A DNA stretch of 64,000 bases from Pseudoips prasinana (GCA_951640165.1 OX621234.1:29144549-29208548), one strand, 5' to 3'. Counted from the stretch's first letter, positions 46,071-59,653 are shown. Program-made: numbers and translations. The notes: generated by a model from the sequence alone, not told the origin.

Positions 46071-49000
46071 ATGTCATCAGCTGGTCAGCTGGTGCCGCAA
46101 GTGACGAGGCCGCCCAACATGACGATTAAGTTTAACGGACCCCACATCGAAGGCTCCTTCTGCACCTCCATTGACTATAACTATGACCCCGTCATAAGCG
46201 TCATTTGTGCAATGTACATCGCGTTTGGGATCGTCTATACGTTGTTTGGTAAGTTTCAACAATATTGGATTACCTAGAAGTAATGAGCAAATCTTCGCAG
46301 ACATTCTAGATATCGATTACTAATCACATTTCACATTAACAATAGTTAAATAATACACACAACATAAAATGTTTGTATTCTAATGTTTTGTTATTTTGTA
46401 ATTTATCATCGACACCTAGAATGTATGCAGTGTTGATATTAATTTCGACATATTTATTTGTTTTTGATTTAGGTACACTAATCATCCTGGAGTGGTCGGC
46501 CTTTGTAGATTCTTTGACACCATCACACACGCGAAAAGTGCTTTGCTACAAAATAGCAAAAATAGCTGTCCCTCGCGGTGTTACCTCGAATAAGTAATAT
46601 ATTATGTTACTAGGGTATGAAACTACCTTTATTTCAAATTTAATTGGAAACCCTTTATGCTTAATTGAGAAACGAACTTAAAAACTTACTAACTTTCACA
46701 ATTATAATATTAGAGGCTTCTTAAAGTTATGTGTTACGCTCCAAACTCCAGGATATTAGAATCTTGTTGACCAACTGTATTTTACACTACTATATAAATT
46801 TAAAATTTCTATTTAATTATATTTGAGAAAGAAATTAAAACATTTACTTGTTTTCGTTTGTGTTACTCAGTACTAAAATATTGAAAAGTTACATCTCAAA
46901 ATTTACTACAGTCTGGCCGGTAAAAGAATGTGTTCCTGACGCCTGTCAGTTCTAATATATTTTTATGAATACGACAAATAATTATATTTATTCTCATTTA
47001 ACAATATAATAATATCGTCCATTCGATCAGTCCCGCCAGGAACGCATTCTTTCAGCGAACGGACATGATAATAATTTCGGGAAAACCATTGAATTGTGAA
47101 CATTGCCGTTTTCTTTCCTTTAATAAATAGGAAACTTTTATTTTATGCCCAGAACAATATTGCAATGAGGTAATTACTTATTTTAGTAGATCACTTTCAA
47201 AGACGTATTGGACGTCCGGCGAACGCACGTATGAACTCTACAAGTGCTAAGGTATTGTTTGTTTTCTCAGTGTTATGCGAGTTAAATTAAATTGACACAA
47301 TTTAAAATACCTTACCCTATTCGTAATAGCTGCACTAGAAAGAAATGCAATTTTAATTAGTTATATAAATCCCGGCAAATTACGGTCATGAATTTTATAC
47401 ATATGGAAATTAGTACTTTTGATAGTAGCTGATTGTACAATTAAATGTTTTAGTTTAATTAGGATTATCTTAGTAGTTATCATACGAAAACAATTCCAAT
47501 GCATTTCGAAATATAAATTTAAAACGCCTAGCCGTCGGTTTTTTACACTATAAAACTTTCAGCTGCAATTAAAAATACTATGTTTCTTGTAAACGATCTG
47601 CCATCCCACTAAGTTTGAAAAACTAACATAATTTTTCTAAAACGAATTCCAGTAGCCATTTATGTTCCCGACATCCGTATTCCGTCGGCCACGGGGCCCA
47701 CTAACTTGACAAAACTGAAGCTATGTTACCCTGTGCGTTCACTTATTGTACCTAGTCCGTGTGGTGGCATGTTCCAAAATAACGCGCAAATTCGAAGTTG
47801 AGTTATTATAGAAACTTCGATATCAAAGGAAAATCGAATGACAGACAAACAAAATAATAACGATAATTTCTAAATATATTTCGTAGTAAAATTAAATATA
47901 TTGATCATCGACACAAATATATAATAATAATACGCACGCACCCTATATGAAAATCTCAAATTTGTTTTTGCTTATCTCGCATATTGATTCAAGTGAAATC
48001 CTTGAATATCCCATGTAACATGTCGTTATACTAGTTAATGGAGCAGCTATTTATCAGTGAAAGATATCGTAGTGGGGCTCTATTATGCCATTTAAATATA
48101 CTTTTATCGCCGTTCAAAACTTTTATAACTAACAAAATATATATTTATAAGCATTTCCACGTAAATTAAGAAAGGAAATTGGGATAATTAAAAATATGAT
48201 AGTATTTATGCGCAATCATAGAGACCGGACACAAACGCGGCAAAGCAACGTTATAGTATTGACACTAACGAGACTTGGAGAGTCCACTCTATTTGAGAAT
48301 ACTTGAAATGGTCGCAAATAATTTAAATTCCCAAATTATTATACTATACAAGTAATTAAGGTAGATAGGCTGATTATTTTTATAATGAATCAGTTTACGC
48401 TTAGTAAGCTAACTATTTTATCCTCTTGAAAAAACTAATTGAATTATATTTTATTAACGGCCTGTTTGCGTGGTTGGTGATACGCTGCATTTCACGCCGC
48501 ATGTCTTGGGTGCGATTCCCACCCGGGACAAATATTTGTGTGCATGAACATGTCTGTTTATCCTGAGTCTGGGTGTAAATTATCTATATAAGTATGTATT
48601 TGCAAAAGAAAAATAGTATATGTAATATATCAGTTATCTGGTTTCAATAATACAAGCTCTGCTTAGTTTGGGATCAGATGGCCGTGTATGAATAATGTCC
48701 CAGGATATTATTATTAATATTATGTGCATACTATGATTTCTCTTAAATAATCAGCATTAAGAAAATATGTTCAATTTAGAAAACTAGCTATATGATAAGA
48801 CTTCATAACATGTGTGATGGACCCTCTATCACATAATAAAAGAAGAACGTAGAAATTGCTTAAATGGTATAGATAAAAATACATTATATGGATATTAAAA
48901 TCTTCTTTTTGTAATTCTGTTAAATAAATTATAAAACCTGAATAATTAAAATAATATAATGTAATAAAATAAAATCAGCGAGTCATTTTAGAACGTACAC

Positions 49001-52000
49001 AGCACTAAAAACTTTTAAAGGGTGTAAAAAATATAAACAATTTATCTTTATTTTTGATATAGAATTGTATTTACCGTCCAGCTAGAATTACGTAAGAATA
49101 ATTTTAGTAAATACGGCCAAGCATATTCTTAGTGGTCAAGAATATGGAACATATTAGAAAAAATAAACTAGCATGTTACAGAAATAAACGGTTTCGTAAC
49201 GATGAAAACCTCTTCAGCCAATTTATTGTTGTGAGCATGTCATTCATGATCGGTCTTCTAATATGTGTCAAGTGTAATACTATATCAAGCTAGTATGTTG
49301 TTATTCCTTTCAATATACTACAAAAAGAAGGAAGTTATCAATTAGAATGTACGTTTTGTGTTTAAGTATTAGTCAGTTGTTAGTCAACTGATTTAGATAA
49401 CATTTTTAACAATCGGTTGTTGTAAAAAAGTACTGAGTTAAAAAAAGTTGATTAGGTTGTATATTTTTAGGGTTCCGTAGCCAAATGACAAAAAACGGAA
49501 CCCTGTCTGTCTGTCTGTCCGTCCGTATGTCACAGCCACTTATTTTCGAAACTATAAGAGCTGTCCTATTGAAACTTGGTAAGTAGATGTATTCGGTGAA
49601 CCGCATTAAGATTTTTACACAAAAAAAGAAAAAAAAACAATAATTTTGGGGGGTCGCTATACATAGAACTGAAACTCAAAAATTTTTTTTTTCATCGTAC
49701 CCCTACATGTACCCCTACATGACTATGGATAGGTCTTCAAAAATGATATTGAGGTTTCTAATATTATTTTTTTCTAAACTGAATGGTTTGCCCGAGAGAC
49801 ACTTCCAAAGTAGTAAAATGAGTGCCGGGGGGGAGGGCACCCTGTAAATTAAAAAAAATCTAAAATAAGAGAATGATACAACTAAAAAAGATATATGATA
49901 TGCATGCAAACTAACAACGAAAATTGGTTTGAACAAGATCTAGCAAGTAGTTTTTTTTTATACGTCATAAATCGTAAAACGCAATTTGCTTTCATTTAAT
50001 CAACTGAAATACTTGCTGCTACGGAACCCTTCATGGCTGATGCTGTAAGTTGTAATTATTTTATTTTATTTGGGAAGCTTACAGCTACATCCACATGTTA
50101 CAAACATTTTGATAAATAAATGCCAATAACTATCATGACTAAAAGTGAATTTGGCTTATTTCAAATTCTATTGAAGTGACAAAAGACGGTGGCTTCAAGT
50201 TGACAACAGATTATTCATCATCATCTTTCATTCGTCTTCATCATTTCTTAGATATGTATATATTAAAGAAATGATGATATTTTTTTAATTCGGGTCGAAC
50301 GGGACACTCCTATAACTATATTTGAGTCTTCATATGTAAAAGTGATATTTTTATATTATATGAGAATTTTGTAAATTTGCTCGTAGGTTATAATGTGATT
50401 CCAACGTGTTGAAAGTACACTTGAAAACCAACTAAACGGTTTTAATTTAGTTTAGATATTATATACTTCCCGTGTAGTGACGGCGGCGGATATCAGAATA
50501 TCATCACCCCATCTCATCCCGTAGGGGGCGTAGAATTTGACCCGAGCTTCTTTCTGAGTACTATGACCATCATACTGCGATCGTCAACCCGTATGCCAAG
50601 CGTGGCGATTATGGTATATCCCCTCGAGATGATTCCTGGGGGAGGCTTGTATCCATCTTGTATCCATCTCAGTAGACTTCTTACGGCTGTTATGATGATA
50701 TTCACCAATCTTTACAAATCTATGGGACTTGCAAACAGTCGTTCCAGTAAAATAAGGATAATCAAAATCGTATTACTCACGCTGGAATAATCGATGTACA
50801 TACACAGAAAAGGGAACGATATTATAAGAACCTCTTTTTTGAAGTCGCTTAAAATAAAAGTGAATTATTTCATCGCATATTGTGTCTCCTGAGCTGCGAC
50901 CATGTGAGAGGAAATGTGCAACTACAGATTGTAAATAATAGCTCCGATCGGTAGTTGATTCTATCTAAGAGATAATTAAAAATAAATCTCCTTCGCTGTA
51001 TCACCGCCATTATGGCAGGTAGGTAATCAATCTGTTTAAGTTTCATCGTGCTCCTATTTTATTTTCTTATAATAGTGCAATCAAGCTACGAATTATTACT
51101 TGAACACCATTTAAACTTATAAAAATGTATATCTTTATTTTTAATCATCATAATATGGGCATCTTTACAACAAAAATCTCATCAGTGTGACGATTTATTT
51201 TAGTAGGCACACAGTTAACAAAAATGCAGTAAGTAACGCAAAAAAGCAAACGGCTGCTGGCCCACTATACCTCTTCTTGCAATGTTTTGACCAAATCAAA
51301 TTTTGTCAAACCCCTTTAGATATTAGTAGTTCAAGATAATTTGAAGCCCACTCACATAGTTTCGTTACGTACAAATAACGAAAACCTATTTGTGATACTA
51401 TTTTTACAAGGACAAAAACTAGGACGTAATAACGATAATGCCTTTTTACGGATGGAAAGCAGCTATATCCTTTCTTCGAGCTCAATTTGCCCTTATACAC
51501 GTATAAGGGCAAATTGAGCTGTCTGTATGTTGCATCTGTAAATTCTTCCATACACGCTTATATGCTTCCAGTCTTGACTAGAAATCTTAGTTTACAATCT
51601 CATTTTCCTAAGATTATAATTGAGGGACACCCATTCATCCTTTATTTTACTTCATCAGGGGCGAAATATCCAAAAACCCGCCCTTGGTAGATAAGGGGCG
51701 TCATATCCCAATATTTAATGTGTATAGCCCCAGCGGTTTAACTTCTGCTTTGATAATACAGTCGGTCAATCAGGACAAGCATTTCTATATGAATAGATTT
51801 ACCCTTTATAGATTCCGACTTGTAAAGTGTTACTATTTAGTTTCCGTACTTACTATTTAGTTACAATATGCCGAGTTGGAAGTCGCGCGCTTCGCCTCAT
51901 GAGTTCATATTTATCAGAAACAGCAGATATTGAAATTATAATTTCTTAAATAGTACTAACTTGATACAGAGCAATATTATTAGATTACCGGCTGGCGTAG

Positions 52001-55000
52001 CGTCAATGAAATAACGGCGTATTTTATAAAATAGATTATCGGGAATTTGCAATGCACCAACTGCATCAATCATTTAATGTCCGGAGGTGAGTCTGGAAAC
52101 AGGGCTTCGTCAAGAGAGTTATGGCGGAACAATAACTTTTTTTGATCTTCGACTAAAAAGGGGGCGCTGTAAATGTGAGTGTTGATGAATAAATGTGTAT
52201 TTGTTTGTCGTCGTCGTAGCTCACATTCAGTTAGACCGTACGCCTTTGTCCAATACGGTTTATTGTTTGAAAGCACAATATGGTTTGAAAGCAAAAATTT
52301 ATTATTTATTATTTTTAATTTTTTATTTAAATTGGGATTTGTTTCATAAAAATAGACTCAATAGTCTCAGTTCTTTTCCTAGTTGAAGTCGGAATATTGT
52401 GATGCTTAATTATATGATAATCATATTGTGAGCTTAGCATCCGCCCGTAACGGAGTTGAAATTCTATCAGGATGTTTGGATTATAATAACCAGGAGCCAG
52501 AAATTCGGCCTACCATATTATAAAACAAAACTACTGCGCCTAAATAGGTACCCAGTTATCAAACAGAGTAATCTATTTTTCCTATATATACCTACACTTA
52601 GTACGTATACAAATTTTACACCACAACTATGACTAACTTTCTTGACACGAGACTAGAAAAATTTACGTATGCGTATGCGGTTTGGTGACGCTACACTATT
52701 CATATTTTGACACCTGAACTGCCTCTAGTTACAATCAAATTCTTCATACTTCTTTGATTTTGGTGAAGTAAACACTATTGATGTACTAACACCACGACTG
52801 TATTGGCAAGCCTCTAGATAAAAAAAAAACTAGGAAAGTTTGCACGTGATGGAGTTTAGTTAAGTTACATTATTCGCATATTCACACTACAACTATGTTA
52901 CCAAGATTCTTGACACATACTAGGAAAGTTAGTAATGGATTGTCGTGTAGTTACAGCAGATGCACTTCGGATGCTACAACTTTATCTGTTACCTTCTTGA
53001 CATTAGACTAGAATACTTGGCCCTTGTTGAGTTGCTGCGTATTTATATCACATACCAATGAACACCACTACTGCAAACTTCTTGCGTGTAAGTTGAGCTG
53101 ATAGGTATTGCAAAGTGAGAGAGCATCACCGCTGTCTAGCTTAAATCTGCTAGGTGCAAAATGTACAATTGAGAGATATCTAGACTAATATAGGAAGCTG
53201 AAGAGTTTGTTTGCTTGAACGCGTTAATCTCTGAAACTTTGATCCGATTTGAGAAAGAGATTTAACTTCTTTTAGTGTTAGATAGCCCAATTAACGAGGA
53301 AGGCTATAGGCTATACATCATCACCCTAAGACCAATAGAAGCGTAGCAACAATGAAGAAAGTTTCAAAATAGGGTTTTTTCTTTTGAGAACTTCCGCTGC
53401 GCGCGCTGCGTAAACTGTTAAAATTTCTCAAAAATCATAACTGTAAACGTCAAATATTACCATGTTTTACCTCGTGTAACTACTTGACTTTTAAAGAGAT
53501 TGTAAGCACTACTATGAACCGTCATTACTATATGTGTACATCATTACATATTAGTAATGTTCAGCAGCTTCATATAAAGCAAGAACTGTTTTATTTAATA
53601 TAGCTCAATTTGACATTTTGCACCTAGCAGGGTTCCCTGCTTTCCCGGACAATTGAGGGAGGAATTAAAGCCATTTTGCCAAAAAATACTTTTGGGGTTC
53701 CATCCACGTTTCACGGCGCCGCGCGCCGGTAAATGTCGCTGCGATTTCGAAATACCGGCGGCAAGTACGATATATTGGATTTGTACTGTTTAATACTAGG
53801 GGTTTTGGTAGAGAACTAGCCGTCGACATGTAGTATCATATATAATCAGTATACTCTAACACCTCAACTATCTGCTTCTTGTTATGATCTAAGTAAGATG
53901 GCATATATTATAATTTGGAGTGGTGTTTTAGGGACATTACACCATATTGTAACTTTTTTAAATACTATTTTAAATATTGTAACTATTATCTATAAATGGT
54001 GTGCAATAAAGTGTATTTATCTTATGTAAACTACACTCCAAACGGATCTACAGCCATCTTGTCAATAAATTGAAAAGCTTGGGTGAATATTGCTCACGAT
54101 GAAACGCCAAAACCTATGCCTGTAAGTCGTCTTGTGCATAGGACATTAGCAATATAAATTAATGTGTGCATTTGTTTCAGGGTACCGATGTTTTAAGGCG
54201 AGCATGTTCCTCACTGGTTTCACGTTCGGTTCGGCTATCGTGTACCTAATTTGCCTGCAAGAATATCTAATGCCTCCGTACGGCAACGTGGGTAAGTAAA
54301 TGAACCTCCCCGTTTAAGTTCAATTATTCTCGACGTGAGTCTGTTTTGGCTTAAACTCTTTTCTTGTGACTCATTTTTAGTACTTTTTGTAAGTGAATAA
54401 GCTTCTTAGGTTGTTAATAATATAGATAGACAACAAAACAGGTTACGAATGTAGCCAGATTTGTGTTATCTCCGCAAACGTTAACATTATATGTGTAAGT
54501 TCAATGCGAATGAAAAATTTGTGTTAATGTGGTTTACAAACGATTTAAAGTCATATGTCAATGATTTTATCATTGACGTGACTTAGAATGGTTTGTTGCG
54601 ACTTCGTATATCTGTCCTTTTGAGTCTTGTAGTTGTTTGTAGTAGTTATCTTTGTTCTCATAATTTATTATTATATTATAAATAGCATTAACATGATAAA
54701 CTATCTGATAAAATAAAAGATGCCGAAAGTATAAGATCGAAATTTCATAGCATGCAGCATGCATATTATAACATGCAGAAACTGCATGTTATAATATGAA
54801 AGGGCTAATATACACATTTATAAACAGATGTTTGTTATTAATGTTCCCCAGTACTTTTACACTTCCTACGATAAAAAATCCAATATATACCTACTCTCCA
54901 CCTAGCTTCCGCCTTTCTTCGAAAATGTCGATACAATTTGTCTAAATTATTCTATTTCTATTTACGTGAATATAATTTAGTTCCTAATTGATATCGCATG

Positions 55001-55326
55001 TTGATATTTTCGATCTATATTCAATTTGACGTTTTATGAACCTGCGAAATATATTTACTGTGACTAAATCTAATTATTAAAAATGTATATGTTAATATTT
55101 GTAGAATTAAAATTACTAGTTAAAGTCCCGTAAATCTAGACCCTTTTTGTTATACTTCCATTGTGCGTTGACAGGTGTAGCATTATGCGCTGGCCTGCTC
55201 TTCGGACTGATCACCATGCTGATCCAGTACGTGGGGTTGTTCATGACCGGATTCCACACCGGGGTGCTGCTTGCCATCGCCGGCCTCGCCATCTACGATC
55301 ACTTTCTCGACACCCGCCCTACCACT
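46071..55326 (+). CDS. TMEM198-type multi-pass membrane protein, first three coding exons
   Basis: Exons 46071-46248, 54181-54291 and 55175-55326 join in phase (1, 1, 0) to 147 codons. Donors are GTAAGT, GTAAGT and GTGAGT; acceptors TTTCAG and GACAG. Start is the ATG at 46071 with G at -3; an in-frame GTG 12 bases earlier is not needed. After a soluble N-terminus of about 40 residues come hydrophobic segments VISVICAMYIAFGIVYTLF (about 41-59), ASMFLTGFTFGSAIVYLICL (exon 2) and, in exon 3, ALCAGLLFGLITMLIQYVGL followed by GFHTGVLLAIAGLAIYD. GYRCFKASMFLTGF...VYLICLQE and Gly-rich helices fit TMEM198. Vertebrate TMEM198 promotes LRP6 phosphorylation in Wnt signalling; insect function is uncertain. 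Remaining segments should lie past 64000. Intron 1 is 7.9 kb; intron 3 holds an RTE element. Confidence 0.88.
46922..47056. mobile_element. Small MITE in TMEM198-like intron 1
   Basis: The left end aaagaatgtgttcctgacg pairs with the right end cgccaggaacgcattcttt with two mismatches, across an AT-rich centre. No transposase and no clear flanking duplication. Confidence 0.6.
47057..48457. other. Intron 1 sequence of the TMEM198-like gene, nothing called
   Basis: AT-rich. A GC-richer patch near 47660-47790 has no open frame or splice-bounded exon. No repeat with definable ends. Confidence 0.4.
48458..48716 (+). mobile_element. Family-A SINE, sense, full-length
   Basis: Head cggcctgtttgcgtggttgg, B box gggtgcgattcccacccgg, body gtgcatgaacatgtctgttt, tail agctctgcttagtttgggat, ending tcccaggatattattatta. 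It is the best complete reference copy of this family in the window and lies in the TMEM198-like intron 1. Confidence 0.75.
49469..50030. mobile_element. Non-autonomous element with GGGTTCCGTAGC ends
   Basis: Left agggttccgtagcc and right gctacggaaccctt are inverted complements about 550 bp apart. Just inside the left end, gacaaaaaacggaaccctgt adds a second inverted copy and a CTGT/CCGT run. No coding capacity. The middle recurs, diverged, at 33521-33650. Confidence 0.6.
50500..50702 (+). mobile_element. LINE (RTE-like) 3'-end fragment
   Basis: The text gggggaggcttgtatccatc ... cagtagacttcttacggctg then ttatgatgat parallels the terminal gggggaggcct...gtccacgtctttcggctgat-atgatg of the RTE copies, but is diverged. 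atccatctt(g)tatccatct is duplicated within it. Both overlapping open frames are shadows. Confidence 0.45.
51479..51520. repeat. 19-bp perfect palindrome
   Basis: AGCTCAATTTGCCCTTATA, loop CACG, then its exact complement. In TMEM198-like intron 1. Confidence 0.85.
52618..53030. repeat. Degenerate dispersed repeat, about four copies
   Basis: A phrase like cac-acaactatg--taac--tt-cttgacac--gactaggaaagtt occurs near 52618, 52786 (weak), 52885 and 52972 at irregular spacing. It may be a decayed satellite or an element interior. Confidence 0.4.
53148..53629. mobile_element. Non-autonomous element with 18-bp inverted ends
   Basis: CTGCTAGGTGCAAAATGT at 53148-53165 is exactly inverted at 53612-53629. 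The interior has ttccgctgcgcgcgctgcgt, a phrase frequent in lepidopteran repeats. No coding frame. The GC-rich piece just after (53690-53765, cacggcgccgcgcgccggta) may be part of the same or a neighbouring element. Confidence 0.55.
54762..54798. repeat. 17-bp perfect palindrome
   Basis: CATATTATAACATGCAG, loop AAA, then its complement, in the short intron between TMEM198-like exons 2 and 3. Confidence 0.8.
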
Positions 55327-56847
55327 GTGAGTACATTAAATTTGATATGTCACTGGCGCTTTTGTTATTATAAATTAAATGAACAGTATGTTCCGCTATG
55401 ATAAATCTATGAATAATATTGCGAGATGCGTGTTAGACTCGCTGGCGAACAAAATTACATTTTATTTTTCTGTACAATTTGCAAGTTTCGCTATCAGAGA
55501 TTTGTTTAAGTTGTGCCCGCGACTACGTTCACGTGGTTTTTGAAAACTAAACCTCTTCATTTAGATAAGAGTAAGAAAGCTAAAAAATGTATGGAAGCCA
55601 CGGACTAATAAAGAAGTTGTGAATTAAGGACGTATAATTTTATTCAATGAAACACTTATGTTAATGCTTCTCTATATACTATGTTAACGGTGGAATCACC
55701 AGGAGCATATACAAAAACTTACGGGGGATTCCTGAGACCTACTTATTCTCATCGTTTTCGGATTCCAGCTACGCAGCGAAACCTGTGCTTTTTTTTTCTA
55801 GACGACGTTTTCAAGCAAAATAGCTTACCAATAAATCAAATACATTCTATAAAGTGTTTTATCAAAACTTGAAGTAACCGAAAACTATATATTTACGAAT
55901 TTTAAACAACGAACGGTCAGTCGGACAGGCTTGAATAAATTCGAATCGTCTATAGGGGTTTGCGGTACAAACGCATCGACACCACTAACCTTCGAACGAA
56001 TGACACTATACCAAAACCAACCTGGACATAAATTAATTTGCCCAAACAAAACCAATTTTGACCTTTTTACGAAACAATTTGCAAACACGGGCGAGTGACT
56101 GAAAATGACCCATTTTTCCGCAGAATATCTTAACACCGTGATTCAGAAAATGACGCACCACGACATCTATCGAACGTGGAGTTTAATTTCAACATTAGTT
56201 TTACAAGTAACTGAATAGAATTTTATATCTTCAACACTTTAATATCTAAAATATTTTGATAGAGTGAACCGATTGTGATGAAGCAAAAACTAAGTAATGC
56301 TTCAAGTTGCATATCATCTTGACGTGTAAAAGTTATCGTTCTTTTTACGTGATGCGTGCACAAACAAACAGAGAACCAGACAACAGACAAAAAAAGCTAG
56401 AAATGTGTTCTGTTGACTATCTTAAAACATCATATTTTTTGGAATTATTTCGATATAGAAACGATATTTCGACAAATTCATTATATGTATAGATTGATTA
56501 ACTTAAATTGTACTTTGTATCACTCGTTCCAATCAAAAATTACATTTAAAGGAAACTTTAAAACGTTACTTATGTTATTCAACCAATAAACATGCCTCAG
56601 AGTGCCTCTTCGCTGTCAACACTGTCAATCGAATGACAATTACAGCATTTATCAAGCTGTTTAACGGCTATAAGGATAGGGGCAATTTTGTATTCTTTAC
56701 GATTAATATAGCCGACAGGTTAAGATTATATATTTTATCCTTAGCAGTTAAATGAATTCGTTTAAAGTAAATGAACAGCGATGATCATATAACAAACATT
56801 TACTAAAATGATCGGCTGTTGCTGAATTAATTGTTGACTGCACGTCC
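55327..56847. other. Start of TMEM198-like intron 3, nothing called
   Basis: A short Helitron-like end (gttgtgcccgcgactacgtt) near 55510 is the only repeat recognised. The frames at 55681-55872 and 55885-56136 have no domain. Confidence 0.4.
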
Positions 56848-56970
56848 AGCGCAGCGGCTAAGATAGTCTCGCCGCTTCGTGTCCCGGGTTGGATTACCGC
56901 GCCAGACAACTATTTGTGTAACCCATAAATATTTGTTCTGAGTCTGTAAGAACAAATTACTAAGAATATT
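56848..56970 (+). mobile_element. tRNA-headed SINE (family C), second copy
   Basis: Head gtccagcgcagcggctaaga, B box gtgtcccgggttggatta, body aactatttgtgtaacccata, as in 45546-45720. It lies 70 bp before the RTE insertion. Confidence 0.6.
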
Positions 56971-57040
56971 GGTCTTTAACTTCAATAGTCTTTGACAATA
57001 GAACCTTAATGAATTTGGAACAAGTGCGATGTCTAGTATT

Positions 57041-59653
57041 CATCATCATCATCATCATATCAGCCGAAAGACGTCCACTGCTGGACAAAGGCCTCCCCCA
57101 AAGATCTCCACAATTGCCGGTCTTGCGCTATCCGCATCCAGCGATTTCCAGCGACCCGCACAAGATCATCGGTCCATCTTGTAGGGGGCCTGCCCACGCT
57201 GCGTCTTCCGGTTCGTGGTCGCCACTCGAGAACCTTTCTGCCCCAACGGCCGTCGGCTCTACGAGCTATGTGCCCTGCCCACTGCCTGCTTGGCAATTCT
57301 TCGGGCTATGTCGGTGACTTTGGTTCGCCTGCGGATTTCGACATTTCTGATGCGATCCCGCAGGGAAACTCCGAGCATAGCCCTCTCCATTGCTCTTTGG
57401 GTGACCTTGAGCCTTCTAATAAGGCCCATAGTGAGCGACCACGTCTCTGTTCCGTATGTCATCACTGGCAACACACACTGGTCGAAGACTTTCGACTTGA
57501 GACACTGCGGTATTTTGGACGAGAAGATGTTACGTAGCTTCCCGAACGCTGCCCATCCGAGTTGGATTCTACGATTGACCTCCTTCTCGAAGTTGGACCT
57601 ACCTAGTTGGATGGTCTGTCCTAGGTAAATATAGTTCTCTACAACTTCGAGTGCAGAGTCACCAACTTTCAATTGAGTGGGTGCAACATGGACGTTTGAC
57701 ATGATTTTCGTCTTATCCATGTTCATTTTCAGACCCACTTGTTGAGAGACTCTGCTGAGGTCACCGAGCATTGTACCGAGGTCTTCCATGGTCTCAGCCA
57801 TGACTACGATATCATCGGCAAATCGAAGGTGAGTGATGTACTCGCCATTGACATTGATGCCAAAGCCTTTCCAGTCCAGAAGCTTGAAGACGTCTTCCAA
57901 TGCAGCGGTGAACAGTTTCGGAGATATAACATCTCCCTGTCTCACGCCTCGCTGCAAGTGGATAGGTTTCGAGATCTGGTCCTGGAGTCGCACTGACATA
58001 GTGGCGTTTTCATACAAACACTTTATCACCTCGATATACCGGTAGTCAATTTGGCACCTTATGAGAGACCTCAGCACGGCCCATGTTTCGATAGAATCAA
58101 AGGCTTTCTCATAGTCCACAAACGCTAAGCACAGTGGCTTGTTATACTCTTCGGTCTTCTGTATAACTTGCCGCAGCGTATGTATGTGGTCTATGGTGCT
58201 AAAGCCTTTTCGGAAACCGGCTTGTTCGGGAGGCTGGAAGTCGTCAAACCTGCGCGCGAGACGGTTCGTAACGACCCTCGAAAACAACTTGTAAACATGG
58301 CTCAGCAGTGTGATGGGTCTATAATTCTTCAATAGGGTTTTGTCACCCTTTTTGAAGAAGAGCACCACCACACTTCTGTGCCATGCTTGTGGCGTTTGAC
58401 CATCTAGTATGACGGAGTTACAACTTCTGAAGGGCCCGTAGGATTGGTGTACCACCCGCCTTCAGAAGCTCTGCTGTAACTCCATCATCACCAGGCGCCT
58501 TGTTGTTCTTGAGTTGTTTGAGAGCCATTCTAATCTCGTACAGGCTGACGTCCGGGATGTCTTCGGTGTAATGCCGGGTTAGTCGTGCTCTGGGATCTGA
58601 GGCATGACTTTTGACAGGTGGCTGTGTTGTCGTATATAACTGTCCGTAGAACTTCTCGATCTCTCCCAGCAACTCAGGTCTAGACGTGACGATTCTACCA
58701 TCCTCAGTCTTCAGCTTCGTCAGTTGGCTCTGTCCAACAGACAAAGCTCTTGCGAACACCTTGGAGCCTTTGTCCCGCTCAATGGCCTCTTTAATACTAA
58801 TTGTATTAAATTGCCGCGTGTCGCGAGTCAAAGACTTTGAGATCTGTCTGTTGAGCTGCCGATATCTGGTAGCATCATCTGAGGATGTCAGAACCATTTT
58901 CCGTCTATCTTCCATATGTTGCAGGGTAAAGTCAGAGATCTTTTTAGTTCTGTTTGTACGGCGGGCCTTGAAGACCTTAGACCCAGCCGTATGGACAGCT
59001 TCTACGAGCCTGTCATAGTATGAGTCCACTTCCTCGCAGTCTGCTAGGCATTCGAAACGGTTTTGCAGTTCGAGCTGAAATGGTTCGGGGTTTTGGACGT
59101 GGATAGGTAAAGGTCGGAGCGTAGACTTTATCAGTAGGGACCTCAGGAGTTTGACATTAAGGTTCAATGAGCCTCTGACCAGTCTGTGATCGCTGCCGGT
59201 TTTAACCGCATTGATCACGGAGACATCATTGAACATCTGTCGTCTCGTCGACAAGATAAAGTCTATCTCATTTTTAGTTTTACCATCCGGGCTCACCCAG
59301 GTCCATTTGCGGTGATCCGGCTTCCTGAAGAAGGAATTCATCATAAAGAGTCCCTCCTTCTCCATGAAGTCGGCCAACATTTGGCCCCGAGGGTTCCGGT
59401 CACCAGTTCCAAATTGCCCCACTCTCAGCTCATTACCGAATCGTTTGCCCAGCTTCGCGTTAAAGTCCCCCATGACCACAGTGAAATACGAGTTAGAGGT
59501 ATGTATGGCTCTGGATATGTCCTCATACATAACCTCGACTTCATCGTCGGTGTGTGTCGAAGTGGGTGCGTATACCTGTATCACCTTCAACGAATACCGC
59601 TTGGTGATTCTGAGTATAAGGTACGCAACCCTCGTCGACACACTCTCTGTGTC
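57041..59653 (-). mobile_element. 5'-truncated RTE-clade LINE with 12-bp target duplication
   Basis: The duplication ATGTCTAGTATT flanks it (57029-57040 and 59654-59665), fixing both ends. The 3' end (low coordinate) is an (ATG)n tail read on the minus strand, preceded by the conserved cggctgatatgatg text. The 5' end is cut inside the endonuclease domain; roughly 0.5-0.7 kb of a typical 3.2 kb RTE is missing. It lies antisense in TMEM198-like intron 3. Frameshifts show that it cannot encode a working protein as it stands. Confidence 0.93.
57060..59641 (-). pseudogene. RTE polyprotein remnant: endonuclease + reverse transcriptase
   Basis: Three minus-strand frames continue one another: 59641-58418 (407 codons), 58455-57259 (398) and 57296-57060 (78). 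The first carries the apurinic-type endonuclease (GDFNAKLG; NEIDFIL; SDHRLV), lacking its N-terminus and any start codon, and ends at the start of the RT region (NNKAPGDDGV). The second carries reverse transcriptase motifs: KNYRPITLLS, AFVDYEKAFDS, GVRQGDVISP and the catalytic FADDIVVM. The third is the C-terminal region ending EAFVQQWTSFG. Breaks near 58430 and 57285 are frameshifts; otherwise the frames are long and well kept, so decay is recent. The plus-strand frames over this span are shadows. Confidence 0.92.

Noticed and set aside
48458..48560. tRNA gene suggested by A and B box text
   Set aside because: The same unit recurs many times with long non-tRNA bodies and no closing acceptor stem; these are SINE heads.
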